20,626 nt of DNA from Rhizophagus sp. LPA8_4_AMF (lineage: Eukaryota; Glomeromycota; Glomeromycetes; Glomerales; Glomeraceae). The DNA is taken from assembly GCA_021464525.1 (NCBI GenBank), contig JADRCO010001286.1, positions 1-20,626 of the forward strand, given 5' to 3'. Of the stretch, positions 1 through 10,208 are shown piece after piece; position 1 is the first letter of the stretch; the number at the start of each line of letters is the position of its first letter. The translations under genes were made by a program, and so were the position numbers. A model generated the notes under the pieces. That model worked only from the letters and a program-made list of their open reading frames with translations, did no database searches and was not told the DNA's origin.

Positions 1-225
1 TAATTTGCTTATTGATCTTAGTAAATTTTGAACTATTAAAAAATCTTAAAAAAAATTTTTTAAACGTATAAAAAAAAAATTCTATAATATCATTATACAA
101 AATGAAAATCTTACTTATAGTAAAAATCATTGTTGTTATACAAATAAACATCTGACTTTTCACGTAACTGCCATTTGGTTATACAATTTCAACTATATGA
201 CTTATTAGGAAATTATATAGTAAGT

Positions 226-735
226 TTATATAAAATCAGATCCCAGTTTTATATGTATTCTTCGGGATCCTAGTGGCATATATTCTGGACATAGAGTCTT
301 CAAAAATTCAACAAAAAAAGGATTTTCAATTACATACCATGGAATGCCACATACAACAAATGCTTTTATACAAGCATGATCAATTTCATGAATTCTATTC
401 TCAAAAAGTTGACTACTTTCATGAAATTCTGATATTTTTGTTTGAATTGAACCATTATTAAGTTTTCTCTTTTTAGATGAAAGATTGGTTATATTTCCTT
501 CAGTTTTTGTAGCAAGAAAATGTTTCTTGTATCAGCTGGTACTTTAGAATAATCATTAGCAAAATATGCTTTCAACTCTTGGGGTAAACCCTTTTTTCAA
601 AATAAATTACAGTATACATAGGTTGCTTCATAGTGACCTTCTGATACTTTTCTACCTTGTATAGCATGATCTCCTATACCAAAGACTTAGGATGACCACC
701 AGAATTTTTTCTTTTCTTTTTTGTTGAAGTTATAG
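226..735 (-). pseudogene. Degenerate hAT-like (BED finger/DUF659-type) transposase fragment
   Basis: Read on the minus strand, this stretch gives pieces of a BED-zinc-finger/hAT transposase N-terminus in more than one frame. Around 523-680 is a BED-like finger with a YVYCNLF core. The Trp expected next is a TGA stop at 597-599, and the later ligands appear as Tyr (AYFANDY) where His and Cys would be expected. From 531 down to 226 a second frame stays open for about 100 codons, with the motifs KISEFHESSQLF, IDHACIKAFVVCGIPWYVIE and NPFFVEFLKTLCPEYM. That block resembles the region following the BED finger in fungal hAT/DUF659 proteins, which is common in Rhizophagus repeats. Stops and a frame change show it is dead. 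I could not find the catalytic core, the dimerisation domain or convincing terminal inverted repeats, so it is a 5' fragment. The family is recognised from memory of its motifs. Confidence 0.6.
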
Positions 736-1564
736 GAGCTGCATTTGGAAAAAGGTCAGAAAAGGTAAAATCTTATGTAGACATAATTGAAGAAAATGAT
801 AATTGATAAGTAATTGTTTTCAAAGTTGGGCAAAAAGAAAAAAAAGTAGAAAAAAGGGGATTCAGGGGTAAATGGTTATTTATAAATAAACATGTTGATC
901 ACGTCATATAAATTTCATTACATTTTGTGAGATGATTAGATGAAAAATCAAAAATACCTTCATGAGAAAATTTATGAACATCACTAAATTTAGCCACCAA
1001 TTAAAATAAAGCATGTAACATTTTTAGTTTCCCAGGTTTCAGAAGTTTTGCCAGGTTTTGAAAATTTTGCCAGATTTTGACAGTTTCGGAATGGCCTAAA
1101 CTGAAACCCAAAATGGGCAAAATGTTTCACCAATTACAAAACAGTTTCACCTGAAATATTAGTTAATGCATCCTAATCTAATAAAATTTTTACCATGAGA
1201 GAAATTAGATAATAAAGTTAAAAATAGTATCATAACTTATAAAACAAGTAAAATGTAGAAGAAAAGAAAAATGCTATAAAATATATGAAGATTTATTTGA
1301 AAACTGGCTATACAAAGGTTATCATATCACTATTATATTATAGGTGCAGTTATATACAGTATGATCATATAATAATATTACATATATTATAAATATATTA
1401 TCTTTTATAAATAATATAAAGCAAATCTATAATTTTAACCTATATAATAATTGAAATGTGATCTATTCTTAGAATATTCTTATACTACTTAATCAATTGA
1501 TTTACTTTATCATTATAGTAAAATTTTTTTTTATACCTAAACTTTAAAAAAAAGAAATCATAAA
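736..1564. other. Non-coding AT-rich spacer with repeat debris
   Basis: I find no supportable gene here. The stretch lies between two transposon relics and contains one small imperfect tandem repeat (1026-1083, listed separately). Part of it may be untranslated or terminal sequence of the hAT relic, but I cannot define its end. Confidence 0.5.
1026..1083 (+). repeat. Imperfect ~20-bp tandem repeat
   Basis: Two adjacent 20-bp units (1044-1063 and 1064-1083) share the pattern TTTTGCCAG.TTTTGA, and a related shorter unit with CCCAGGTTTCAG precedes them (1026-1043). The units differ at several bases. A loosely similar GGCC-centred series occurs near 16790. It is probably repeat-derived. Confidence 0.4.
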
Positions 1565-1760
1565 TCATGCATATATCAGAACTTGTTTTTTGGTTGATGC
1601 AATTATCAGAATATCATCCAAATATACCACTACTTGATTCTCTTCCTGCTTGCTAACTTTATTATTGGTTGCAGAAGATTTGTAAATATTTTCAGATTGG
1701 CTGTAAACCCAAAAGGTAAACAGTTGAAATAATATCATTTTCATACAGGTACTTTATGTA
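1565..1760 (-). pseudogene. Reverse-transcriptase fragment (DIRS/gypsy-like), frameshifted
   Basis: On the minus strand, one frame at about 1640-1734 reads YYFNCLPFGFTAN followed by LKIFTNLLQPIIK. A different frame then reads QVVVYLDDILIIAS, with YLDD at 1613-1624. LPFG..T....F and YLDD at this spacing are RT motifs (palm domain, catalytic Asp pair) of DIRS/Ngaro and Ty3-gypsy elements. The two blocks lie in different frames, with stops on both sides (TGA at 1735-1737 and at 1565-1567), so the copy is broken and partial. No RNase H, integrase or tyrosine recombinase is visible nearby. I favour a DIRS-type source from the LPFGxT...YLDDILI pattern, without certainty. Confidence 0.6.
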
Positions 1761-2158
1761 CTGCTCCTATGATTGCTACATATAACCCATTTTTCAATAA
1801 ATTGTTAGCATCATCTTTATTTCTATTGCTGTATTTGATCAATTAATAATAGTGTAGCTTAATAAAAATATTTTCCAATTTTAAGTATGCAATTTTATTA
1901 TTTACCAAGGCTGGAAAAAAGATTTATTTGCTTAAGGAGTTTATGTAATTTAGAAAACACAATTCTTTACTAATAAGCCAATCAAAAATTATGTTGGTAT
2001 AAACATAAAAGGGCGTGAATAACCTTAAACTTTTGGTGCCAGGAAAATACAAATTCACTTGTGTATCCGAAAAAAAAATTATTCGACCTCGTGATTTCAA
2101 AATAATCAAAATAATCCTAAAAAGTTTTTTTTTTTGGAATTTTAGCAAATTTTTTTTA

Positions 2159-2872
2159 ATGATTTCGAATTGCTCTAATTTTTCTGCAACGCAATTGCAT
2201 CTATTCCGACCAATGATCTTGAGAAGATGTAATAAAGTCGAATCGCATTATAGAATGGCAATAATTTATGCAACGCGTAAATTTTCGACTGCTAGCATTT
2301 CTGAAGAAACCAAACCCTCCCTTTTTACAAGGTTAAAAAGTGAAATTAAAGATGGAATGAAAAGAAAAGATCAATTGAAATTAAATGTAGTCAGAGTAAG
2401 TATTTTAATTATAATAAAAATTTCTTCTATTTAAAATGATTTATCATTATATGGGTGAATGGATTTTTAGGGGATACTTAGTGATATTACCTATGCAAGT
2501 AAATCAACGTCGCAAACGACGACGGATGGAGTTCCAACCGATCAAGAAATATATGCAACGATAAATCGAGCGATAAAACGCCGACAAGAATCAATTTCAC
2601 GATTTTCTCAAGCTGAAAGAAACGATTTAGTTGAAAATGAACAAAGCGAATTAAATATATTAGTTTCTTATCTACCAGAACAAATGTCTGAAGATGAAAT
2701 TGAAATTGAAGTCAAGAAATTCATAAAAAAATTTGATATTAGTGGCATGGAAGGTTCAAAAGATTTTAGTAGAATTATGAAAGAAATTAAAATTGATAGC
2801 AGTAAAGCTCCGAGGAAACTTGTGGCTGACACTGTAAAGAAAGTTTTATCTGATATGAAGAGTAGTTTTTAA
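2159..2872 (+). CDS. AIM41: AIM41/YqeY-like mitochondrial protein (GatB/YqeY domain)
   Basis: Two exons, 2159-2395 and 2471-2872, flank a 75-nt intron (GTAAGT...TTTTTAG, phase 0) and encode 212 residues. The family is YqeY/GatB-tail-like; yeast Aim41 is a mitochondrial protein of about this size whose molecular role is unknown. The YqeY domain spans about 54-212: RLKSEIKDGMKRKD, then the splice-joined NVVRGILSDITYAS, the SYLPEQMSEDEIE segment, and a C-terminal GSKDFSRIMKE...APRKLVADTVK block typical of the family. The N-terminus is basic and Ser/Thr-rich, and RKFS at 40-43 looks like a presequence cleavage site, so mitochondrial import is inferred. The start is the first ATG of the open frame; the frame also extends upstream without an ATG. 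The later ATG codons at residues 19 and 33 would shorten the presequence. The gene converges on the F-box gene, with 245 bp between stop codons. Confidence 0.85.
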
Positions 2873-3117
2873 ACATGACATTCGTTTCTTGAATTCATTA
2901 CTTCATTCTCAAAATAAAAATAATCCAACAAATCTGAATTTCTGATATAAATATTTTTGCATAAAGAACTAATACTCAAGTGCAGTTTAGGTCTAATATT
3001 TATTTTTAGCGGCAATCATCTATATATAATATCGGATAAATGCCTACGTATTTCTTATAGCCAAAATTTATTTAACCGGTGAAACAAAAATAGAATCTGA
3101 AACGGTTTTGCGCAGAA

Positions 3118-4841
3118 TTACCACACGACAATATAACTTTTCACCTAATGATTTAAATATTTTAAATAATTTGATCACAGCAAAAAATGTCAAGTGATTT
3201 TCTTACCTTACTGAAAAAATAAGATTTTTCATTTTTTAGTGACATATCAGTTCTTTCATCAGTGAAATTATTTATACTATAATATTCTATACCAAATAGA
3301 TTTTTTCAATTATGAAAGGATTAATAAAATTTGTGACAAAATATTGCAATTTTTTTTTAATTTTTTTTATAAGCATACCAATCCATGTAAGTTTATTATG
3401 CCTTCCTCGATGAGTTGATTTCAAATCAAAAATCAAATGGAAGGTAAATTTGGGTAAATCGGGGTCTTTCGCTTGAATCATTAAAATATGATTATCACTT
3501 AGTTCCCATTTACCATTCATAAAACTTTTAGACTTATAATCGCGTCCAAAGTTTTTTACAACATTTATAGGTTCATTTGTCGTCAATAAAGCAATACACG
3601 TGCCATCAGAATAAAAGCGAATATATCGATAATATGTAATAAGATGAATGGGCTGGTTCCATGTATTTTCTGCTGAACCAGGTCTAATTAATAGCGTCGA
3701 AATTAAAATCACGCGAATTATTATGATTATTATTTGAACCAGTTTTTTTTTACCTTAAATAATTGCATGTAGATATAAAAACACCATCCAGTCGTATACG
3801 TGGTCTGATAAAAAAATTAATAATAAATAGAATTAATTAATACTTTGTAAAATTTAATAATTAGACTTATTATTTACCTTTCAATATACATCCTTTTCCA
3901 GTCACTATGATAATATAATTTAACATACTCTTCGATTAAAGCATTAGAAATAACAAGCGGCAAACTATTATCTCGATACGCCTTTTCACACAAATAACGC
4001 CACAATGAAATCTCTCTGGACAAGAGAAAGAATTTCTTACAAGTTAAGGCAAACCTCTCAAGTGAGGTCACATCTCCTCTAATAATTAACTGGTGAAGGA
4101 TGCAAACTGTTAATTCATTAGGAAGTTTGGCAATATAAACTTCTTTATTGGGCTTCAATGGTAACAAATCAAGTTGCAAATCTCGAAAACTATTTATTAA
4201 ATTAAAAATACTATTATCATCTTTTATTTGTTGTTCTAAAGATTTATTGCCTTTTTCATAATCTTCTCCAATAAAAACGTAAGGAAATTGTGGCACCTCT
4301 TCCAAATGTTTGATAAAAAAATTGGATGATTCTGAATCTTGATCTATTGTTTTACCGTTAACTACATTATAGAGTTGCTTCTTGTAGGAATGCTCTACGG
4401 TAGGATCGAGTTTCAAGGCTTGACGATAATATTTAAGAGCTTTAACAATTAAAAATCTTGTAAGAACAACTATAATCTACTATATAAATTTTGTAAATTC
4501 TGGTACAAAAATGATCAACCTTCGCTTAAATTTCCTTCTCTTTCCTTTGTAACGGCTTTTACATAAATCTCCAAGGCTTTATGGCTTATTGTTTCTGGAT
4601 CGGTTGAATCTGAATTAGTATTGGTTAATTCAATCGTACTCGGTACTTCAATTTCAATAGATTCCTCCGAAAGTTCCAACTGCTTTTCGACGTCAACCAA
4701 AGCGTTGGATATATTCGCGCTAGTTGCAGGAGATTTCGAGTGAGAATCTTTCTTATATTGCCTTGAAATTTCAGCTTTCCATTGTTTCCTAAAGTTTTCG
4801 AGCTCACTCGTATCGCTAGATTCTGTAAATTCAACCTTCAT
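3118..4841 (-). CDS. FBXO9: FBXO9/Hrt3-like F-box protein (SCF substrate receptor)
   Basis: Six exons: 4841-4520, 4439-3878, 3804-3754, 3683-3379, 3286-3207 and 3144-3118. They give 448 residues, close to the usual FBXO9 length. Family members carry a TPR-like helical pair, an F-box and a conserved C-terminal domain, and act as substrate receptors of Skp1-Cul1-F-box ubiquitin ligases. Visible here are an N-terminal FRKQWKAEI motif (about 17-25), TPR-like helices (about 88-120, joined as LSEALKYYRQALKLDP across intron 1), an F-box at about 210-258 (LPNELTVCIL...SLWRYLC), then DWKRMYIERPRIRLDGVFIS across intron 2, YYRYIRFYSDG, and the FFSKVKSY terminus. Introns of 80, 73, 70, 92 and 62 nt keep phase throughout. 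The last two exons are small (80 and 27 nt). Without intron 4, translation would stop at the TAG that is its acceptor. The intron 1 donor is GTTGAT. If intron 5 is retained, an alternative 14-residue tail results. The final exon is the least certain part. Confidence 0.85.
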
Positions 4842-5641
4842 AGTACTAAAAATTGTATTGCCTTGAATAAATTATAGTAAAAAACCATGAGAATGAGATT
4901 TATTAATATTTACCAAGCCACGCAATTGATTGTTACCCAAAAATACGGTAATCAATTGTGGCGCATTATAGTACTACCCTTTGAAAATCTGAGGATCCAA
5001 GCCAAGTTTAGTTTATTTTTGATCAAAAATTTGAGTACAATTTGAGAGAATGGAATAATCATTTTATATATACAAAACAAAAACATCAAAGTACATAACC
5101 ATATCATTGCTTCTGTATTTTTTGCATTAATCATTACATTAGTAATAATAGTAAACGAATTGTTTTATTCCATTCTATATGTGTCACACTCTAGTAAATA
5201 TAAGATTTATAGTGTAACGAAACTGAAATTTGAACAATTGCAAATCTCCAAATGCTTTTAATCTATTTTTTCTCCGATTAAAGAATTGATACTAAAAATA
5301 GCAATTATTTATTGCACGTCATCTACTAAATTAAGAGATGACAAATGTGGCTAGTTCTTGTATTTTACCAAAAATTGCCAAAGGGGCGAAGCGAACCACT
5401 TAGAAAAACTTTTAACAAATATAATTTATTATTTTTTAATTCACACTTTTGTTATAATAGACCGAGTATAATTCGCGATATTTCACTTGAGCTTATTGCG
5501 TTAATGGTTTAGACCTTTTGTATTCCACTTTTCCAAACTTCTCTACAAATTGTACAAATTGACGAAACATAGTGGCCATCTGTAACGACTAAGCATTCGA
5601 TATTACTTTTCGACTGTTTTAATTCGCTTCGATTTCAAGTA
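4842..5641. promoter_or_regulatory. Divergent intergenic region between FBXO9-like and LIM-RhoGAP genes
   Basis: These 800 bp separate two start codons pointing away from each other, so both promoters and 5' leaders should lie here (inference from layout). I see no supportable gene; short open frames look like chance in AT-rich DNA. No conserved core element is clear enough to name. Confidence 0.5.
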
Positions 5642-8600
5642 ATGGCGGATCGTAGTGAGGTAGTTCCAGACGAAGCCAATACCACTAAACAAAACTTTAC
5701 AACTTGTGCGAAATGTGGACTCTTAATAGTTGGACAATTTGTACGGGCTTTGGGAGGGACATACCATTTAGAGTGCTTCAAATGCCAGGTAACTAATCAT
5801 CGTATTATGAAAAATTTCGAAATTCCTTAAATTTACGATAATTACTTATTGTTAACCTGGTTTGAATTATTATTTTAATATAGGATTGTGGAACTATTGT
5901 TGCTGCTAAATTCTTTCCGATAGAAGGTCCAGATGGAAAACAACACCCTTTATGTGAACGAGACTATTTTCGACGGTTAAATCTCATCTGTGAAAAGTGC
6001 GGTGGTGCTCTTCGAGGATCTTATATTACCGCCCTTGATAAGAAGTATCACATTGAACACTTTACCTGTTCTGCTTGTCCTACAGTGTTCGGCCCTCAAG
6101 ATTCATATTACGAACATGACGGCCAGGTTTACTGCCATTACCATTACTCTACTCGATTTGCGGTCAAATGTGCGGGTTGCCAAACTGCTATTCTAAAACA
6201 ATTTGTAGAAATTAATCGAAATAGTATTGACGAACATTGGCATCCCGAATGTTATATGATCCATAAGGTATGCCGGATTTCTATCTACAAACCCATGTTT
6301 GTTTTATTACCCGGGAAAAAATTACCGCGGTATTTTTTTTTTTTTTTTTTATGAATTAGTTACATATATGTTAACTTACGACTAACTTGTATTATTAACA
6401 AAATTTTGGTTAGTTTTGGAATGTAAAATTATCGAACCATCCAGATGATAAACAAGGTTTGGATAATGGTAATAGCTTAATCATTGAGTATACATACATA
6501 CATATTTTGTTTATTTTATATTCATTTATGACTTTTACTATTATTATTATATTATTTTGATAATCATTATAACGTAAATTTTAACTTTATTTATGAAATT
6601 TAACCAGAACAAGAGATTACGTCACCCGAAGAACTTAAAAACAAGCAAAAGGCCATGGAAGAAAAAGTTTATAATATATGGACAGTACTTTCTACATTTG
6701 AAGAAATGTCGGCAGCGTGTATTTCGGACATGCTTTTACATGTGTCAAACGGATCTTATTTTGATGGTGTGAGAATGGCAGAAAAATTTATAAGTCATGT
6801 TGAAATATTATTTTCTGCTATTGATGATTTAGAAAATCAATTAGTACAAGCAAGCGGTCAAGGTTAGCTTTATTCGAAATAATGTTTTGTATTCTCTATT
6901 ATTGGTAACATTTAGTTTTCTCGATTTATAATATTAGGTCTTCAACACAATAGGGAAGCAAAAATGCTTTGCAAAAAAATAGTTAATTTTTTCTCCCTGT
7001 TATCGCATTCAAAGGAAACAGATGTTAGACAAATGGGTATAACACAGGAACTCTTATCTTTAGTGACAGGGTTAGCACACTACCTAAAAGTATTGATTAG
7101 GATCGCGCTTACAGGTGCACTGAAATTGGTAATTATATATTTTTACTAAATACTTATTTATCCAATAAAATAAATTATTATTGATGAAATTCTAATTACC
7201 TTAAGGGAAGAGATTTTGACAATACTAGGGCAATAGGACAATTCTTAGGTAAACTTGTCGAACTTACAAAAAAAGGTAGTCAACTAGATAAAGACACGAA
7301 TATAGATAGTGATAGTGAGGTTACGTCAGATTTGTGTCATGCATGCCGCATTACGGTTGAAGAGGAGTGTTACAAATATGGACAATATCGATGGCACATT
7401 GGTTGTTTGAGATGTTCTGGGTGTTCTCGTGAATTGCGAACAATATATAAGGATGCATCTTTTAATCAGATAACGGAGATGGCATTTTGTCCAAATGACA
7501 CAAATGAACAATCAGCATTAGGATTCCAGTATGTAACTCAATTGGAACAGTATACATATTTGCTACGTGTGGCACTATCGCGCTTATATAATTTACTCAG
7601 GAGAAAAGGTAATTTTATCGGGTTGAAAATATTGGTTGAAATTATTTTATGATACAATATTCCTTATTAATATCTTCATGTTTATGTTTATTAAAAGATG
7701 AGGGTCAAAGTCAATCGGATATCGAGGTTGAACGTGGGCGTAAAGAGCAAAAATCGGAACCTGGACTTATTCGTAAAGATTCTAGATCGAAATCTTATTC
7801 CAGTGGTGATAGTTATGAATCTCGTAATAGAACTGATATAAAACGTATGAAGTCCGTTCACATGGATACTAAATTATCTAATTCGGCAAGGTTTGCAACA
7901 CGATCTAGAATAATAGAACAAGAATCGGAGCCCACAACGAGTTCAGTTCCTAATGAGAAGGACAAATTAGCAAGAGCTCCTTCACAACACCATGTTAGAA
8001 TCGTACAGGATCAAGCGTATGAGTCGCAATCACACGAAAATAGGATAAAATTTGATTCCCAAAATGAAGCTATTACATTAGCTGATATTTCTGCTATAGC
8101 CGCAGCGGAAATGGAAAAAAATGTTCCTGAAGACAAATCAAATAAAACATCAAGACGCAAATCACGTTCAAAGTGTTATCTATCTGAGCTTTCTGCTTTA
8201 GAATACTTTATTGTAAAACATGTAGCTGTCCTTGCAATGGAACAGCTTTTAAAGGAGCATTTTACGTTAGAAGAGCTGTTAGATCTGATTGGATCAAAAA
8301 AAGCTACATTTTGGACAAAATTTGTTACATCGATTAAGCCGACAGAGAAAAAACCTATAAAGAAAAAAGGTCTGATTCATTATTATTTTATAATTTAATA
8401 GAACAAATTGTAATGTACAAATAATTCGTTATATCATCTATATTTTTATAGGCACATTCGGTGTACCTCTTGAAGTTCTTGTCGAAAGATACGGTGTTGA
8501 CTCTGTGTTAGGTGCTGGCCCTGGTCGTATAAGGATTCCTAGTTTTGTCGACGATAGTATATCTGCCATGAAAACAATGGGTATAATATAATTACTTGTC

Positions 8601-9619
8601 TATGTTCTATTTATTTTATTATTTTATTGACATTTTTCTTTAATATTGTTAGATATGTCAGTTGAAGGCATATTCCGTAAAAATGGTAATATTCGACGAT
8701 TAAAAGATCTTAGCGAAACAATAGATAAGAACCCTTCAGCGGGAAACCTTTCCGAGGATAATCCTGTACAGGTTGCTGCGTTGATGAAAAAATTTTTACG
8801 TGATCTTCCTGATCCGTTACTTACCTTTAAATTACATAAACTTTTTATAACCTCACAAAGTAATTTTCTACGATATTTAAAGTATTTTTAATTTACATGG
8901 TTTGTTGATTCTAATTTTATACAATTTATAAATATAGAGCTTGTAAACGAGGCGGATCGTAAAAAGATTTTACATCTTACGTGTTGTCTTTTACCAAAAA
9001 TTAATCGTGATACTATGGAAGTTCTCTTTATATTCTTCAAATGGGTAGCTTCGTTTTCTCACGTAGACGAGGAAACAGGAAGCAAGATGGATTTGCATAA
9101 TCTCGCCACAGTAATTACACCAAATATACTATATTCTAAATCAAAAGATCCAACTAAAGATGACTCATTTTTAGCTATTGAGGCAGTACATAGTTTACTT
9201 AACTACCAAGATGATTTCTGGGTGGTAAGCTAGAAATTTTAAAATATTATACGTTCATGAATATAAAAACTTTAACAAATGTTTAAAAAATATAGGTCCC
9301 AGAAGATTTAGCAGCAATTTTACACGATCAAGATCTATTCAGTAATCCTGAAGGGTTAACTACAAAAGATATATTAAGACGGTGTGAAAAATTTGTTTCT
9401 TCAAAAAAAGATAATTCTGGCGAAGGCCCAAGTTCTGGTAATGGTGACGTACAAGTCGTACGTCATAATCATAATAACCCGCAACATCAGACATATATTG
9501 AGCAAGGAAACAATGAAAATCAAAATCCTAATTCTACTAATATATATCCAGCTTCATCATCATCATCATCAATTGTTAATAATGAAAATTCAATTCCAGT
9601 TGAACAACGAGCATCTTGA
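5642..9619 (+). CDS. LRG1: LIM-domain Rho GTPase-activating protein (LRG1/rga1 type)
   Basis: Eleven exons: 5642-5788, 5884-6267, 6414-6468, 6608-6862, 6938-7128, 7206-7608, 7698-8369, 8452-8580, 8653-8859, 8938-9224 and 9296-9619. All junctions keep phase and encode 1017 residues. LIM1 (22-76) has C22/C25/H42/C45/C48/C51/C73/D76. LIM2 (85-136) has C85/C88/H105/H108/C111/C114/C133/H136. A third LIM-like unit (145-176) shows only its first finger, ending HPECYMIHKFWN. A helical region follows (about 196-344), then another full LIM (388-442: C388/C391/H408/C411/C414/C417/C439/D442). A Ser/Arg/Glu-rich linker (about 480-640) precedes the RhoGAP domain (about 703-910). R754 in EGIFRKNGN is the expected arginine finger. 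The Asn/Ser-rich tail contains a six-Ser run. LRG1 proteins stimulate GTP hydrolysis by Rho1 and so restrain glucan synthase and cell wall integrity signalling, at growth sites and septa. RGA1/2-type Cdc42 GAPs are the alternative, but the LIM count favours LRG1. The intron 7 donor is GTCTGA. Confidence 0.9.
6333..6350 (+). repeat. T18 homopolymer in intron 2 of the LIM-RhoGAP gene
   Basis: An uninterrupted run of 18 T residues lies inside the 146-nt intron 2. It may serve as a polypyrimidine stretch and is prone to length variation and sequencing error. Confidence 0.8.
9554..9571 (+). repeat. (TCA)6 microsatellite encoding poly-Ser
   Basis: Six perfect TCA codons in exon 11 of the LIM-RhoGAP gene encode a Ser run in the low-complexity C-terminal tail. 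Length changes would stay in frame. Confidence 0.85.
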
Positions 9620-10208
9620 TAAAAAATTATACATATTTATATACTTTTTATTAGTTTTGTTAGAACATTTATTATTATTTTTTTTTTTTAGGATAAAATT
9701 TGAAGAATGAATTTTTTCATTACTATGATTATTATTTTATTATTTATTTTATTTATTTATTATTTTCACTTAAAATGGATTCACGAGGGTAAGGAAATTA
9801 GGGAAAAAATTGGGTCAAAGCCTGTAAAGCCTAGAAAGGCAACAAAATTAATCGGAACTGGTTTCTGTCTTAACAATTGTTTTTATTATATTTTTAGGTT
9901 TTTGCGACTTTTTGGTTGTTTACAGTTATAGGCTTTATTTTATTTATTTTATTTGCTTATTAACAATTTATTTGATATCCAGTATCATTCTATATATATA
10001 TTATTATTTTTTTACATATTTATATATATTTTTTTTTGTTATATATTATTTATTTTCAAGTTGATTTATAAGAAAAAATATATACATATGCATTTTAATT
10101 TATGCACAAGTTACATTATTTCAATGTTAATAAGTGCTCACAAATAAGTAATACACAAGTTTCATTTTTATTAATTCATAATTCCTGTTATATGAAATTT
10201 TTTAATTC
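9620..10208. other. Convergent 3' region between LIM-RhoGAP and CDT2 genes
   Basis: This very AT-rich stretch should hold the 3' UTRs and polyadenylation sites of two converging genes. One part is less AT-rich and looks possibly coding. It reads GKEIREKIGSKP at about 9788-9823 and, after a possible GTAAAG...TTTTTAG intron (9824-9897), VFATFWLFTVIGFILFIL and a stop at 9961-9963. This could be the 3' end of a tiny single-pass membrane protein (see findings), but no start or upstream exon is visible, so I do not call a gene. Confidence 0.4.

Noticed and set aside
273-461. Plus-strand 62-codon open frame
   Set aside because: It is antisense to the hAT relic and has no protein-like composition or start context.
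861-880. CAGGGGTAAA at about 863 as a hAT terminal inverted repeat
   Set aside because: The orientation is wrong for the end of the minus-strand hAT relic, and I found no matching partner end.
2015-2158. Upstream extension of the AIM41 frame starting at GTG 2015
   Set aside because: It begins with GTG, not ATG, and is rich in Ile/Lys/Phe from AT-rich DNA; the first ATG at 2159 gives a normal presequence.
3287-3378. FBXO9-like protein ending in IKKIKKKLQYF... at the TAG 3289-3287
   Set aside because: That tail is AT-rich intron-like sequence; splicing 3378-3287 restores a conserved-looking C-terminus in phase.
4952-5134. Minus-strand 60-codon frame in the divergent region
   Set aside because: It is short and Leu/Ile/Phe-rich as expected by chance; no motif, and it sits in a promoter region.
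9707-9787. MIIILLFILFIYY-type frame as the N-terminal helix of a small membrane protein
   Set aside because: The hydrophobic run comes from a low-complexity TTTAT tract, and no start context or conservation can be judged.
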